NCBI RefSeq assembly: GCF_000715075.1
Contig: NC_134095.1
Coordinates: forward strand, 54,928,419-54,992,418
DNA length: 64,000 nucleotides
Origin: Nicotiana tabacum
Taxonomy: Eukaryota > Streptophyta > Magnoliopsida > Solanales > Solanaceae
Direction of reading: 5' to 3'
In this document: in pieces, positions 43,001 to 54,539 of the stretch
How positions within the stretch are numbered: the first letter of the stretch is position 1
How the letters are laid out: the number at the start of each line of letters is the position of its first letter
The notes under the pieces: generated by a model
Database searches by the model: none
Told to the model about the DNA's origin: nothing
What the model saw: only the letters and a program-made list of their open reading frames with translations
Made by a program: the position numbers and the translations under genes

Positions 43001-46000
43001 TCAGATGTCGTGACCACAGGTATTGTTTTAGTCTGCCACAGAGATGCCTCTATATTATTTGATCCCAGTTCCACTAATTCTTATGTGTCATCATACTTTG
43101 CTCATTAGTTGGATACGCCATGTGAGTCTCTTGTTTCATCTGTTCATGTATATACTCCGATAGGTGATATTGTGGTTGTACACCGTGTGTACCGGTCTTG
43201 TGTGGTGACTATTGGGGGTCTGGATACCCGAGTGGATCTTTTATTGTTATGTATGGTAAACTTCGATGTGATATTTGGCATGGATTGGCTGTCTTTCTTT
43301 CATGCTATTTTGGACTATCATGCTAAGACAGTAACATTGGCTATGCCGGGTATGCCACAGATCGAGTGGCGAGGTTCAACTGATTATGTTCCCAGTAGGG
43401 TAATTTCATTCTTGAAGGCCCAACGTATGGTTGGGAAGGGTTGTCTTTCATATCTAGCCTTTGTGAGGGATGTCGGTGGAGAGGCTCCTAGTATTGATTC
43501 TGTTCCTATTGTGAGGGAGTTTCCCGATGTGTTTCCTACAGACTTGTCGGGCATGCCATCGGATAGGGATATTGATTATGGTATTGACCTGGTGCCGGGA
43601 ACTCAGCCCATTTCTATTCCTCCATATCGTATGGTACCAGCGGAGTTGAAGGAGGTAAAGGAGCAGCTTCAGGAACTCCTTGATAAGGGGTTTATTCGGC
43701 CTAGTGTGTCGTATTGGGTTGTGCCTATTTATTTGTGAAGAAGAAGGATGGATCGATAAGGATATGTATTGATTACAGGCAGTTGAACAAAGTAACAATC
43801 AAGAACAAGTATCTTTTGCCATGTATCGATGATTTGTTTGACCAGCTTCAGGGAGCGAGAGTGTTCTCCAAGATTGATCTCCGTTCAGGTTATCACAAAT
43901 TGAATATTAGGGACACGGATATTCTTAAGACGACTTTCAGGACCTGATATAGTCATTATGAGTTCTTGATGATGACTTTTGGGCTGACCAATGCCTCAAC
44001 GATGTTCATGCATTTGATGAACAGCGTGTTTAGGCCTTATCTTGACTCGTTTGTCATAGTTTTCATTGATGATATTCTAGTATACTTGCGTAGTCAAGAG
44101 GAGCACACGGAGCATTTGAGAGTTGTGTTGCTGAGATTGAGGGAAGAGAAGCTTTATGCAAAGTTCTCCAAGTGTAAGTTTTGGCTCAGTTCAGTGGTTT
44201 TCTTGGAAATGTGGTGTCCAGTGAGGGTATTCAGGTAGATCCGAAGAAGATAGAGGCGGTTTAGAGTTGGCCCAGACCGTCCTCAGCCATATAGATTCGC
44301 AGTTTCCCTGGTTTGGCGGGTTATTACCGTCAATTTCTTTAGGGATTTTCATCTATCACATCACCCTTGAAAAAGTTGACTCAGAAGGGTGCTCCATTCA
44401 GATGGTCGGATGAGTGTGAGGAGAGCTTTCAGAAGCTCAACACTGCCTTGACCACAACTCCAGTGTTAGTTTTACCATCAGCTTCAGTTTCATATAGCGT
44501 GTATTCTGACGCTTTGAGAGTTGGTATTGGGTGTGTATTGATGTAGGAGGGTAGAGTTATTGCTTATGCTTCTCGTCAGTTGAAGACACATGAGAAGAAC
44601 TACCATGTTAATGATTTGGAGTTGGCTACAATTGTTCACACGTTGAAGATTTGGAGGCATTATTTGTATGGTGTGTCTTGAGAGGTGTTTACTGATCATT
44701 GTAGCCTCCAGCACTTGTTCAAACAGAAGGACCTCAATTTGAGACAGCATAGATGGTTGGAGTTGCTAAAGGATTATGATATCACTATTTTGTACCATCC
44801 AGGGGAAGGCCAATGTGGTGGTCGATGATTTGAGTAGAAAGGCGGTGAGTATGGGGAGTTTGGAATATATTCCAGTTGAGGAGAGACCTCTTCTAGTTGA
44901 TGTTCAGGCCTTGTCCAATCGGTTCATGAGGTTGGATATTTCGGAGCCCAGTCGGGTATTGACTTGTGTGATTTCTCGGTCTTTCTTATTTGATCGCATT
45001 AGAGAGCACCAGTATGATGATCCTCATTTGCTTGTCATCATGGATAGACTTCAGCACGATGATGCCAGAGATATGACTATTGGTGATGACAGGGGTGTTG
45101 AGGATGTAGGGCCGGATATGTGTGCCCAATGTAAATGGGCTTCGAGAGTTAATTCTAGAGGAGGCCCATAGCTCGTGGTATTCTATTCATCCGGGTGCCG
45201 TAAAGATGTATCAGGATTTGAGACAGCATTATTGGTGAAGGAGAATGAAGAAGGACATTGTGGGATTTGTAGATCGGTGTCTCAATTATCAGCAGGTGAA
45301 ATATGAGCATCAGAGACCAGGTGGCTTGCTTTAGAAGATAGATATTCCAGAGTGGAAGTGGGAGCGGATAACCATGAACTTTATTGTTCGTCTTCCACGG
45401 ACTTTGAAGAAGTTCGATGCTATTTGGGTGATTATGGATCAGTTGACCATGTCCGCGCACTTCATTCCTGTGTGTACTACATATTCCTCATATCGGTTGG
45501 TAGGGATCTATATTCGGGAGATTGTTCGTTTGCATGGTATCCCAGTTTCTATCATTTCAGATAGGGGCACTTAGTTTACTTCATAGTTTTGGAGGTCTGT
45601 GCAGCAAGAGTTAGGTACTCAGGTTGAGTTGAGCACAGCTTTTCACCCTTAGATGGACGGGCAATCCGAGCGGACTATTCAGATATTGGAGGACTTGTTA
45701 CGTGCTTGTGTCATTTATTTCGGAGGGTCATGCGATCAGTTTCTACCGCTCGTAGAGTTTTATTATAACAATAGTTATCAACCGAGTATTCAGATGGCGA
45801 CATATGAGGCTTTGTATGGGAGGCGGTGTATATCTCCATTTGGTTGGTTTGAGCCGGGTGAGGCTAGGCTATTGGGTATAGACTTGGTGCAGGATGCTTT
45901 AGACAAGGTGAAGGTGATTCAGGATAGACTTCGTACAACGCAGTTGAGACAAAAGAGTTATGCTAACAGGAAGGTTCGATATGTGTCCTACATGGTTGGT

Positions 46001-46440
46001 GAGAAGGTCATGTTGAAGGTTTCACCCATGAAGGGTGTTATGAGATTCTGGAAGAAGGATAAATTGAGTCTTCGATTTATTGGGCCTTTTGATGTACTTT
46101 GGAGGATTGGGGAGGTGTCTTATGAGCTTGCTTTGCCACCCAGCTTGTCGAGTGTGCATCCGGTATTTTATGTTTCTATGCTCTAGAAGTATATTGGAAA
46201 TCCGTCTCATGTTTTGAACTTCAGCACGGTTCAGTTAGATAATAATTTGACTTATGACGTGGAGCCAGTAGCTATTTTAAAGTGTCAGGTTCGAAAGTTG
46301 AGGTCGAAGGATATAGCTTTAGTGAAAGTGCAATGGAGAGGTCGGCCCATGGAGGAGGCTACCTAGGAGACCGAGCGGGAGATGCGGAGTACATATCCTC
46401 ACATATTTGAGGCTTTAGGTATGTTTCTTGACCCGTTCGA
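43001..46440 (+). pseudogene. Element C pol: protease, reverse transcriptase, RNase H, integrase, chromodomain-like tail
   Basis: Protease at 43059 reads FDPSSTNSYVS where A and E have FDPGSTYSYVS, so the active-site Gly is Ser; FGMDWL follows at 43275. Reverse transcriptase 43570-44240 is broken by a frameshift near 43715 and a stop at 43947, yet keeps [10 protein letters not shown] and FIDDILVY. RNase H 44440-44830 contains [12 protein letters not shown] and a stop. Integrase 45160-46190: LTMSAHFIPV, IISDRG and an intact catalytic-Glu context (DGQSERTIQ). The tail at 46300-46420 has VQWRGRPMEEAT then a stop. It is less damaged at catalytic residues than A but equally non-coding. Confidence 0.9.
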
Positions 46441-46457
46441 GGATGAACGTTTATTTA

Positions 46458-46469
46458 AGAGGGGGAGGA
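46458..46469 (+). other. Polypurine tract of element C
   Basis: AGAGGGGGAGGA directly before the 3' LTR start TGTAACGACTC. Confidence 0.85.
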
Positions 46470-47188
46470 TGTAACGACTCGGCCGATCGTTTCACGAGTT
46501 ACCGATCCATTTTCCCATTTTTGCTTCTTATTGCCTTGTTCAACTGTATTATGTGTTACCGGGTTGGTTGGCTCGGGTTCGGAAAAGTTTTGGTAAGATT
46601 TGAGACACTTAGTCTCTTTTGAGTAAGCTTAAGTTGGAAAAAAATCAACCAGATGTTGACTTGTGTGAAAAGGGATCAAATGTGAATTTTTATAGTTTGA
46701 ATAGCATTAGGCGATGATTTGGGACTTAAGAGTGTGATCGGAATGTGTTTATGAGGTCCGTAGTAGGTTTAGGCTTGAATTGATGAAATTGGTATTTTGG
46801 CGTTTTCCGGTTGATATGTGGGATTTTGATATAGAGGTTGGAATGGATATCCGGGAGTTGCAGTAGGTCCATTGTGTCATTTGGGATGTGTGTGCAAATT
46901 TTCTGGTCATTCGAACGTGGTTTGATAGACTTTTAGATCAAAAGCGGAATTCGGAAGATTTTTTGAACCTTAGGCTTGAATTCGATGTGATTTGGTTGAT
47001 TCGATGTTGTTTGAGGTGTTTTGAAGATTGGTATAAGTTTGGATAGTGGTATGTGACTTGTTTGTGCTTTTGGTTGAGGTCCCGGGGGCCTCGGGGGATT
47101 TTGGATGGTTGACGGAGGATTTGAGTTCGGTTTTTGGGCAGCTGGAGTTTTTGGACTGCTGTCATAACCACATCTGCGTTTGGGAGGC
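46470..47188 (+). repeat. 3' LTR of element C, first 719 bases only
   Basis: Matches 38790-39508 of the 5' LTR up to TTGGGAGGC, then switches to the inverted LTR start of element D. The breakpoint falls inside the CpG-type block. Confidence 0.9.
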
Positions 47189-47252
47189 AATAAGAAGCTG
47201 AAATTGGGGAAATAGAGCGGTAACTCATGAAATGACTGTCTCGGTCGTTACA

Positions 47253-47265
47253 TCCTCCCACTTTT
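47253..47265 (-). other. Polypurine tract of element D
   Basis: The plus strand reads TCCTCCCACTTTT next to the LTR end GTTACA; the minus strand is AAAAGTGGGAGGA. Confidence 0.82.
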
Positions 47266-49096
47266 AAACAAACGTTCTTCCTCGAACGAGTCAAGAAACA
47301 TACCTGAAGCCTCAAATAAGTGAGGATATCTGCTCCGCATCTCCCGCTCGGTCTCCCAGGTAGCCTCCCCCATGGGCTGACCTCTCCATTGCACTTTCAC
47401 TGAAGCTATATCCTTTGATCTCAACTTTCGAACCGGACGCTCCAAAATAGATGCTGGCTCCACATCATAAGTCAAATCACCATCTAACTAAATCGTGCTA
47501 AAATCCAGAACATGAGACGAATCCCCAAAATACTTCCGTAGCATAGAAACATGAAATACCGGATGCACACTCGACAAGTTGGGTGGCAAAGCAAGCTCAA
47601 ATTCCACCTCCCCAATCCTCTGAAGCACTTCAAAAGGCCCAATGAACCGAGGACTCAATTTACCCTTCTTCCTTAACCTTATAACAACCTTCATGGGCGA
47701 AACCTTCAACAGAACCTTCTCACTAACCATGTAGGACACATCCCGAACCTTCCTGTCAGCATAACTCTTTTGTCTCGACTGCGCTGTACGAAGCCTCTCC
47801 TGAATTACCTTCACCTTTTCTAAAGCATCCTGCATCAAGTCTGTCCTCAATAGCCTAGCCTCACCCGGCTCAAACCAACCAACTGGAGATCTACACCGCC
47901 TCCCATACAAAGCCTCATATGGAGCCATCTGACTCTCCAAAATCAATGACACAAGCACGCAACATGTCCTCCAATATCTGAATGGTGCGCTCGAACTGCC
48001 TGTCCGTCTGAGGGTGAAAAGTTGTGCTCAACTCAACCTGAGTACCTAACTCTCGTAGTAGAGACCTCCAAAACTGCGAAGTAAATTGAGTGCCCCTATC
48101 TAAAATGATGGAAACTGGGACACCATGCAAACGAACAATCTCCCAGATATAGATCTCTGCCAACCACTCTGAAGAATAGGTAGTACACACCGGAATGAAG
48201 TGCACGGACTTGGTTAGCCGATCCACAATCATCCAAATAGCATCGAATTTCTTCAATGTCCATGGGAGCCCAACTACAAAGTCCACGGTGATCCGCTCCC
48301 ACTTCCACTCTGGAATATCCATCTGCTGAAGCAAGCCACCCGATCTCTGATGCCCATATTTCACCTGCTGATAATTGAGAAACCGAGCTACAAATCCCAC
48401 AATGTCCTTCTTCATTCTCCTCCACCAATAATGCTATCTCAGATCCTGATACATCTTCGCTTCACCTGGATGAATGGAATACCGCGAGCTCTGGGCCTCC
48501 TCCAGAATCAACTCCCGAAACCCATCCACATTGGGCACACATATTCGGCCCTGCATCCTCAACACCCCATCATCACCAATAGTCACATCTATGGCATCAT
48601 CATGCTGAACTCTGTCCTTAAGGACAAGCAAATGAGGATCATCATACTGGCTCTCTCTGATGCGATCATATAAAGAAGACCGAGAAATCACACAAGCCAA
48701 TACCTGACTGGGCTCCGAAATATCTAATCTCATGAACCGATTGGCCAAGGCCTGAACATCAACAGCAAGAGGTATCTCCCCAACTGGAATATATGTCAAA
48801 CTATCCATACTTACCGCCTTTCGGCTCAAAGCATCATCCACCACATTGGCCTTCCCCGGATGATACAATATAATAATATCATAATCCTTTAGCAACTCCA
48901 ACCATCTCTGCTGCCTCAAATTGAGATACTTCTGCTTGAACAAGTGCTAAAGGCTACGATGATTAGTAAACACCTCACAAGACACACCATACAAGTAATG
49001 CCTCCAAATCTTCAATTCGTGAACAATGGTAGCCAACTCCAAATCATGAATGGGGTAGTTCTTATCATGGGGCTTCAACTGACGAGAAGCATCTAT
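47266..49096 (-). pseudogene. Element D pol fragment: RNase H, integrase, chromodomain-like tail
   Basis: RNase H end 49090-48830 ([37 protein letters not shown]). Integrase 48700-47900: zinc-binding region ([20 protein letters not shown] at 48415, with NYQQ where CxxC relatives have NCQQ), [27 protein letters not shown], and the catalytic-Glu context DRQFERTIQ. Linker and chromodomain 47870-47250: KLSPRFIGPF, LSSVHPVFHVSMLRKY, VQWRGQPMGEATWE. Frames are long (166, 156 and 169 codons), so it is the best-preserved pol segment here. Breaks lie near 48434 and 47930. The left end in RNase H is a truncation. Confidence 0.9.
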
Positions 49097-49410
49097 GTAA
49101 GTAAAATGTTACATTATATTTAAGTATATGAGTAATTTCACACATACACTTAAATTATATTGTAATTGATGATCAGTCTTATACATTACTACGTACGTAC
49201 GAATAATTAATCAATTGATAAACCAATATAATATTATTCTATTTTAGGTCGAGAAAATTTTGTTTTTTATATTAATCGATATAGGTCAAAATGTTTTATT
49301 TTTAATATTCATCTATGCATCTAAATAAGATATAAGTCGATGAATCAATTTACTAGTCTATAAATCCCTAAAATGACCCGACCCTGTGTTCCTATCGATT
49401 CATGTTCTTA
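49097..49410. other. AT-rich spacer, no element or gene recognised
   Basis: About 310 bases with an ACGTACGTACG run near 49190. It separates the broken end of D from the clean LTR start of E and may be host flank or filler from the rearrangement. Confidence 0.4.
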
Positions 49411-50139
49411 TGTAACGACCCGATTGGTTGTTTTGCTTTTTAGAACCCCATTCCCATAGATAAGCCTTCCCGTGCTTGCTTTTACTGATTTATGACTTGC
49501 GGAAATGGTTGGTTCGGGATTTGAAAGAGTTTGGGTTGAAATCGGAACACTTGGTTCCTTAAGGTTGACTTAAAAGGCCAAGTTTGACTTCGGTCAACAT
49601 TTTGAGCAAATGACCTAGGAATCCGGATTGGAAGGTTCCAACAGGTTTGTATGATTATTTCGGACTTGGGCGTTTGTCCGGATCGGATTTTTGGATTACC
49701 CGTGAGCGTTTTGGTGCCTAATAGCGAAAGTTGATTCCTTAAGGATTTTTAAGTTCTTAAATATTTGGTTTGGAGTGGGTTTATGTGTTATCGGGGTCCG
49801 AATAGAATTCCGAGATTGGGAATTGTTTTGTAGTGTTATTTAAGACTTGCACGCAAAATTTGGTGTCAATCTGAGTAGTATAAGTACGTTTCAGCGCATT
49901 AGAAGTAAATTGAAGAATTTGAAGTTCATAAGTTTGATTCAATTTGTTTTAGGGGGTGATTCTTAGATTTGGCATTGTTTCGGGCATTCCAAGGGTTCGA
50001 GCGAGTTCGTTTTATGATTTCAAACTTGTCGTCATGTTCGAACGAGGTCTGAGGGCCCCGAGCGTCAATCGGACAAAGCTCGAATGAAGTTGGAAAAATT
50101 GGCAAGGAGCTGAAGGTTGAGCTATCTGTCATAACATCA

Positions 50140-50350
50140 CTTGCAGTTGGTCAGCCGCATGTGCGGTCAACTCATCGCAGGAGCAGCCAAGGGGAGGAGC
50201 CCAGGAACCGTAGATGTAGCTCCTTCTCCGTAGAAGCGTCTCCAAGAACGCAGAAGCGGCCCCAGCCCGCCTGGCCCAATTCCACAAATACGGGCCCCCT
50301 CTCGCAGAAGCGAGACCGCAGATGCGGTCCCCTAACCGCAGGTGAAGATA
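50140..50350. repeat. CpG-rich inverted-repeat block in LTR E
   Basis: Words include GACCGCAGATGCGGTC (50314-50329, 7-bp arms around GA), CTCGCAGAAGCGAG (50301-50314), GCCGCATGTGCGG (50154) and CGCAGAAGCGGCC. The block starts about 730 bases into the LTR. Accidental open frames cross it on both strands. Confidence 0.82.
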
Positions 50351-50459
50351 TCGTTGAGCCTTCAATTAATATGGGTATGTGTCATTTTTGACACATTTCC
50401 ACCATTGTTTGGGCGATTTGGGAGCTTTCTAAGAGAGGAATTCCACCTAGCATCTTGAG

Positions 50460-50465
50460 GTAAGT
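50460..50465 (+). promoter_or_regulatory. Splice-donor-like site D1 in LTR E
   Basis: ATCTTGAG followed by GTAAGTTC, 1049 bases from the LTR start and 110 bases after the CpG block; a full plant donor consensus. Confidence 0.5.
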
Positions 50466-50861
50466 TCATCCTACTTATTTCTAGTTTAATACTTGAAACT
50501 TGGGTAGATTAACACACAAAGACTAAAGAAAAATCGTGGGATTAGAGTAAAACCTAGGGTTTTGATAAAAGTTAGATTTAACCACGAATTTTGTTATGAA
50601 ATGAAGTAGAAATAATATATTATTGATCCTTAGGTTATAAAGAACAACTTTCTTCGAAAAATTTTGAAATCCGAGCGCGTGGGCCCGGGGTCAAATTTTA
50701 GGAAACTTGTTTTGGGTTGGGAAATTACTTTAATAGTTAGAATGCGATCTTGTAAGCTTGTATTAACTAGTTACTACCTCGTTGAATTAGTCTTGGATTG
50801 TTCGGCTCCAAATTGAAGGTTTGAGCGTGTTCTTGGTGTTGAAAGTACGCTTTGGAGCGAG

Positions 50862-50867
50862 GTGAGT
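50862..50867 (+). promoter_or_regulatory. Splice-donor-like site D2 in LTR E
   Basis: GGAGCGAG followed by GTGAGTCTC, about 400 bases after D1, as in elements A and B. Confidence 0.42.
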
Positions 50868-52065
50868 CTCTATTCTCACCTTGTAAGAAGGAATTGTCCC
50901 CATATATGAGTTAATAAATCATGTGTTGCTAATTGTGGGGGCTACGCAGACCTTACCCCTACCCTGGAGTAGAGAGGATGTTTCAAAATAGACCCCTGGC
51001 ATCCTTCCCTCTAAGAACTTCCCTCCGTGCATAGCTACTATCATGTTAATTGTCCGGGTAGTTTAGGACGTGTATCATGCTATATTTGCAAATGTCTATA
51101 TCCTTTAATGTTAATGGGATCACTTAGGACTTGTTAGGGGTTGGAAATAAATGTATGATAACGCATCACTCACTTGATAACTTGTATGAATTTATTTGAC
51201 TATGATTGTGCCTTATGTGCCCTCTTGATGATAATTGGTATTTGTGGATCGAGCCGATCGCCTCGGTAGAAATAGATGGATCTATGGTTCACGCCATTCA
51301 ACCCTCTGGCAGTGCACATTTCCTTTTATGTTGGACCGGGTCGTATGACCTCGGCATAATGTGCGCATGATATCTATGTGAATTCTTATTCATGACTTGT
51401 CTTGCTAAATGCCCTGAAATGTAAATGGCCAACAATGATAATATCTAGGAAATGACCTATCACTTCTTGCTATAAATTATTATTTATTTGTGACATCCAT
51501 GCTTAGTTAACACTTTCTTATAATAATTGACCCTAGTAAGTGTCAAGTCGACCTCTCTTCTCTACTTCTTCGAGATTAGACAGGATACTTACTGGGTAAA
51601 TATTGTTTATGTACGCATACTACGCTTTTATACTTAATCGTACGGGATCTAAGGCAGGTACATCTGGTTACCAGTCTGGTGCGCATACTTGATCGTAGTC
51701 CGAGATTCCACGGTGAGTTGCTCCCTTCCTATGCCATTCATCAGCATGATGGAGTCTCTCTTTACTTTTGGCTATCTATTCTATCTTGGACAGTATGATA
51801 GATTTATTCTTTTGTATATTCTACTAGATGCCCATATACTTATGACACCAGATCTTGGCACACACATTAGTAGACTATTCTTTTGGGATTGTATGATTAT
51901 TAATGTACGTTGCTAAATACCACATGTTTTAAATTCAAAATTTAGAAATTGTTTTAAGTGTTTTGGTAAAGTAAAAGTAGAACTTGTTAATATTTCCGCG
52001 TTGGCTTGCCTGACAACGGCGTTGGGAGCCATCACGACCTGTAGTGAAATTGGGTCATGACAACA

Positions 52066-52077
52066 TGGTATCAGGGC
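52066..52077 (+). other. Primer-binding site of element E
   Basis: TGGTATCAGGGC, one mismatch from the tRNA-iMet complement, three bases after the LTR. Confidence 0.85.
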
Positions 52078-52252
52078 ACTAGGTTCACGTAGGTCTCACA
52101 AGTCATGGGCAAACCTAATAGAGTCTTGTGGATCAGTATGGAGACATATGTATTTATCTTCGAGAGGCTATATGGTGTTAGGAAACTACTCTTTATTCAT
52201 TTTCTATCGTACAGTGGTTGGTATACTAAATTTTCCTCTTCTATTCTCTCAC

Positions 52253-52257
52253 AGATG
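52253..52257 (+). promoter_or_regulatory. Splice-acceptor-like site abutting the gag ATG of element E
   Basis: TTCCTCTTCTATTCTCTCACAG ends at 52254 and ATG starts at 52255. The pyrimidine tract and CAG make a strong acceptor, and element C has the same words at 41465-41481. Confidence 0.5.
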
Positions 52258-53690
52258 GTGAGGACACGCACGATAGATGTTCCAGACCCGGGAGAAGCCG
52301 CTCCGCCAATTGCTAGAGGTCGAGGTAGAGGCCGGGGGAGGGCATCGGCCCGAGTTAGGGAACAGGGAATCCTAGAGCTGTTCTAGTAGCACCACCGGCG
52401 GACCCTACAAGAGAGCCTATCATTGAGGAGTGGGGCAAGGTGCCACAGCTGAGCCTACTCCTGCGGACTTTATGACAGCACCATGTTTCCAGGAGGTCAT
52501 GGGTCGTATGCCGCGGTTCATGGACACCATGACTTAGGACAATTTATTTCCAGTTGATCCAGCTATATCACAAACAGGAGGGGGAGCACAGACCCCTACT
52601 GCTTAGCCTCCTGGTCATGCAGCTGCAGTGTATCAGACTTCGGGTGCACTACCCACAGATGGGGCTCAGCCAGTTGCTGCAGTAGTGCCCGAGCCCAGAC
52701 CAGCTGCGGATGGTGATCCGCAGAAGTTATTAGATAGATGGACCAGCCAACACCATCTTGTCTTCGGAGGGGAGCGTCATGAGGATGCCTAGGGTTTCAT
52801 TGATAGGTGTAGGGACAGACTGCACAACATGAGGATATTAGAGTCGCATGGGTTGACTTCACTACTTTCCAGCTGAAGGGCAGGGCCCGTAGATGGTGGC
52901 AGTCGTATGTTCTTGGCAGGCCAGCAGGTTCTCCTCCCATCAATTGGAATCAGTTCAAACAGTTATATCTGGACAGGTATATCCCACCCTCTGAGAGGGA
53001 AGAGCTACGGTATCAGTTTGAGCAGCTTGAGCAGGGTTAGATGTCTGTGACCGACTATGAGGCAAGGTTTTTTGAGTTATCCCGCCATGCATTGATGATA
53101 TTTCCTATTGACGTAAAGAGGGTGCGGAGGTTTGTTGCAGGGTTGCATTCTGGCATTAGGGCCAACATGGCCCGAGAAGTGGAGATGTGAACTTCTTAAC
53201 AGCTAGTGGTGGAGATTGCTCGGAGGATCGAGGGCTACCGTCTGAGAGGTAGGGAGCAGATGCAGCAGGACAAGAGGGCTAGATTCTCTGGAGAGTTTAG
53301 AGGTGCCTCGGCTAGGGGTAGAGGTCAGTTTGGGAGGGGTTAGCCTAGCAGGCCCCCATATTCAGCACCACCACATGCTCGGTGTGCTCCAGTGCGCCCC
53401 TATTTTAGTGTCATACCAGAGATTTCTTATTGCACGCCAGCTATTCAGGGTTCCTCCAATGGGTATTCAGGTCCCCAGGGTTCTTCTAGTTTCTATATTA
53501 GTGCTATGCTGGAGTGTTCATACCATCCACCAGCTATTTAGGCTTCTTCCAATGGATCTAAAGGCCATTAGGGTCAGCTGTCAGGACATAAGGCCATCGC
53601 ACCGCGGGGTTGTTTTGAGTGCGGAGACCTGGGTCATATGAGGAGGTACTGCCCTAAACTTTGGGCCAAGGCAGTGTAGCATGGTCAGCA
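52255..53690 (+). pseudogene. Element E gag, decayed
   Basis: The ATG opens MVRTRTIDVPDPGEAAP and an Arg/Gly-rich stretch (RGRGRGRGRAS), then a stop at 52384. Capsid core is scattered over frames: DGDPQKLLDRWTSQHH near 52715, FIDRCRDRLHNMRILE near 52800. The zinc knuckle at 53610-53655 is complete: CFECGDLGHMRRYC, C-X2-C-X4-H-X4-C. Many stops and frame changes. Confidence 0.82.
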
Positions 53691-54539
53691 GCCCATGATT
53701 ACAGCACCGGTTGACCAGCCGCCTAGAGGCAGGGGACAGAGTGGTAGAAGCCGTCTTAGAGATGAAGGCCAGACAGGGAGAGGTCAGCCAACTACTGCTC
53801 AGTTAGGTGGAGGCCAGCCAACCAGCGCTCCAGCTAGATTTTATGCCCTTCCGGCCAGACCAGATGCATTGGCCTCAGATGCCATTATCACAGGTATTAT
53901 TTCCATCTGCGGTAGAGATGCTTTAGTATTATTTGATCCAGGGTCTACCTATTCATATGTATCATCTCTGTTTACTCGTTTTCTAGTTATTCCTTCTGAG
54001 CCTTTGGGCACTTCTGTTCATGTGTCCACTCATGTAGCCAATTCTATGGTTATGGATCGAATCTACCGATCATGTATGGTCATGTTTTGTGGTTTCGAGA
54101 CTAGAGCAGATCTCTTGTTGCTTGATATGATCGACTTTGAGGTCATCCTAGGCATGGATTGGTTATCCCCATACCACGCCGTCCTTGATTGCCATGCCAA
54201 GACTGTTACATTAGCAATGCCAGGGTCGCCAAGGTTGGAGTGGAAGGGTTCCACAATTGATACATCTAGTCGGGTTATCTCTTTTATGAAGGCTTGACAT
54301 ATGGTCGAGAAGGGGTGTTTGGTTATCTAGCTTATGTTCGGGACACAACCGCACAGTCTCCGACAATTGATTTAGTTCCAGTAGTTCGGGAGCTCATCGA
54401 TGTGTTTCCTTATGATCTTCCTGGCATGCCACCGGATTGTGATATTGATTTCTGTATTGATTTGGCTTCAGGTACCCAACCTATATCTATTCCACCATAC
54501 CGTATGGCTCCAAAAGAGTTGAAAGAGTTGAAGGAGCAG
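53691..54539 (+). pseudogene. Element E protease and reverse transcriptase start, cut by element F
   Basis: A 200-codon frame (53695-54297) holds the protease: LFDPGSTYSYVSSLF, VILGMDWLSPYHAVL, MPGSPRLEWKG. After a stop and a frame change the linker continues at 54294-54539 (VVRELIDVFPYDLPGMPP, FCIDLASGTQPISIPPYRM, ELKELKEQ), where the frame is interrupted by the LTR of element F. This is the best-kept protease of the window. Confidence 0.9.

Larger units (their letters stand above)
38790..47188 (+). mobile_element. Element C: Tekay/Del-type retrotransposon with a truncated 3' LTR
   Basis: 5' LTR 38790-41280, primer site, gag 41482-43000, pol to 46440, polypurine tract and the first 719 bases of the 3' LTR (46470-47188). 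It inserted into the CACTA element (bases GATCT at 38785-38789 would be the left target duplication) and then lost most of its 3' LTR in a rearrangement with element D. Coding region has many stops. Confidence 0.92.
47189..49096 (-). mobile_element. Element D: 3' part of a minus-strand Tekay/Del element
   Basis: On the minus strand it runs from RNase H (49096) through integrase and chromodomain to a polypurine tract (47265-47253) and 64 bases of 3' LTR (47252-47189, TGTAACGACCGAGACAG...). Its LTR start is a close relative of that of C (shared TTTCA(C/T)GAGTTACCG and GCTTCTTATT). It lacks LTR remainder, gag, protease and most of reverse transcriptase. Confidence 0.9.
49411..52062 (+). repeat. 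5' LTR of element E (2652 bp)
   Basis: Starts TGTAACGACCCGATTGG and ends GGGTCATGACA. Distinct from A, B and C along most of its length but with the same plan: CpG block 50140-50350, D1 at 50460, D2 at 50862, hairpin-rich stretch at 51245-51365. The right end is defined by the primer site. Confidence 0.9.
49411..54539 (+). mobile_element. Element E: Tekay/Del-type retrotransposon, interrupted by element F
   Basis: 5' LTR 49411-52062, primer site, gag from 52255, protease and the first bases of reverse transcriptase, ending at 54539 where element F begins. The rest must lie beyond the right edge of the window. TCTTA at 49406-49410 would be its left target duplication. Confidence 0.9.

Noticed and set aside
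50129..50391. Ala/Arg-rich frames on both strands
   Set aside because: Products of the CpG-rich block in LTR E.
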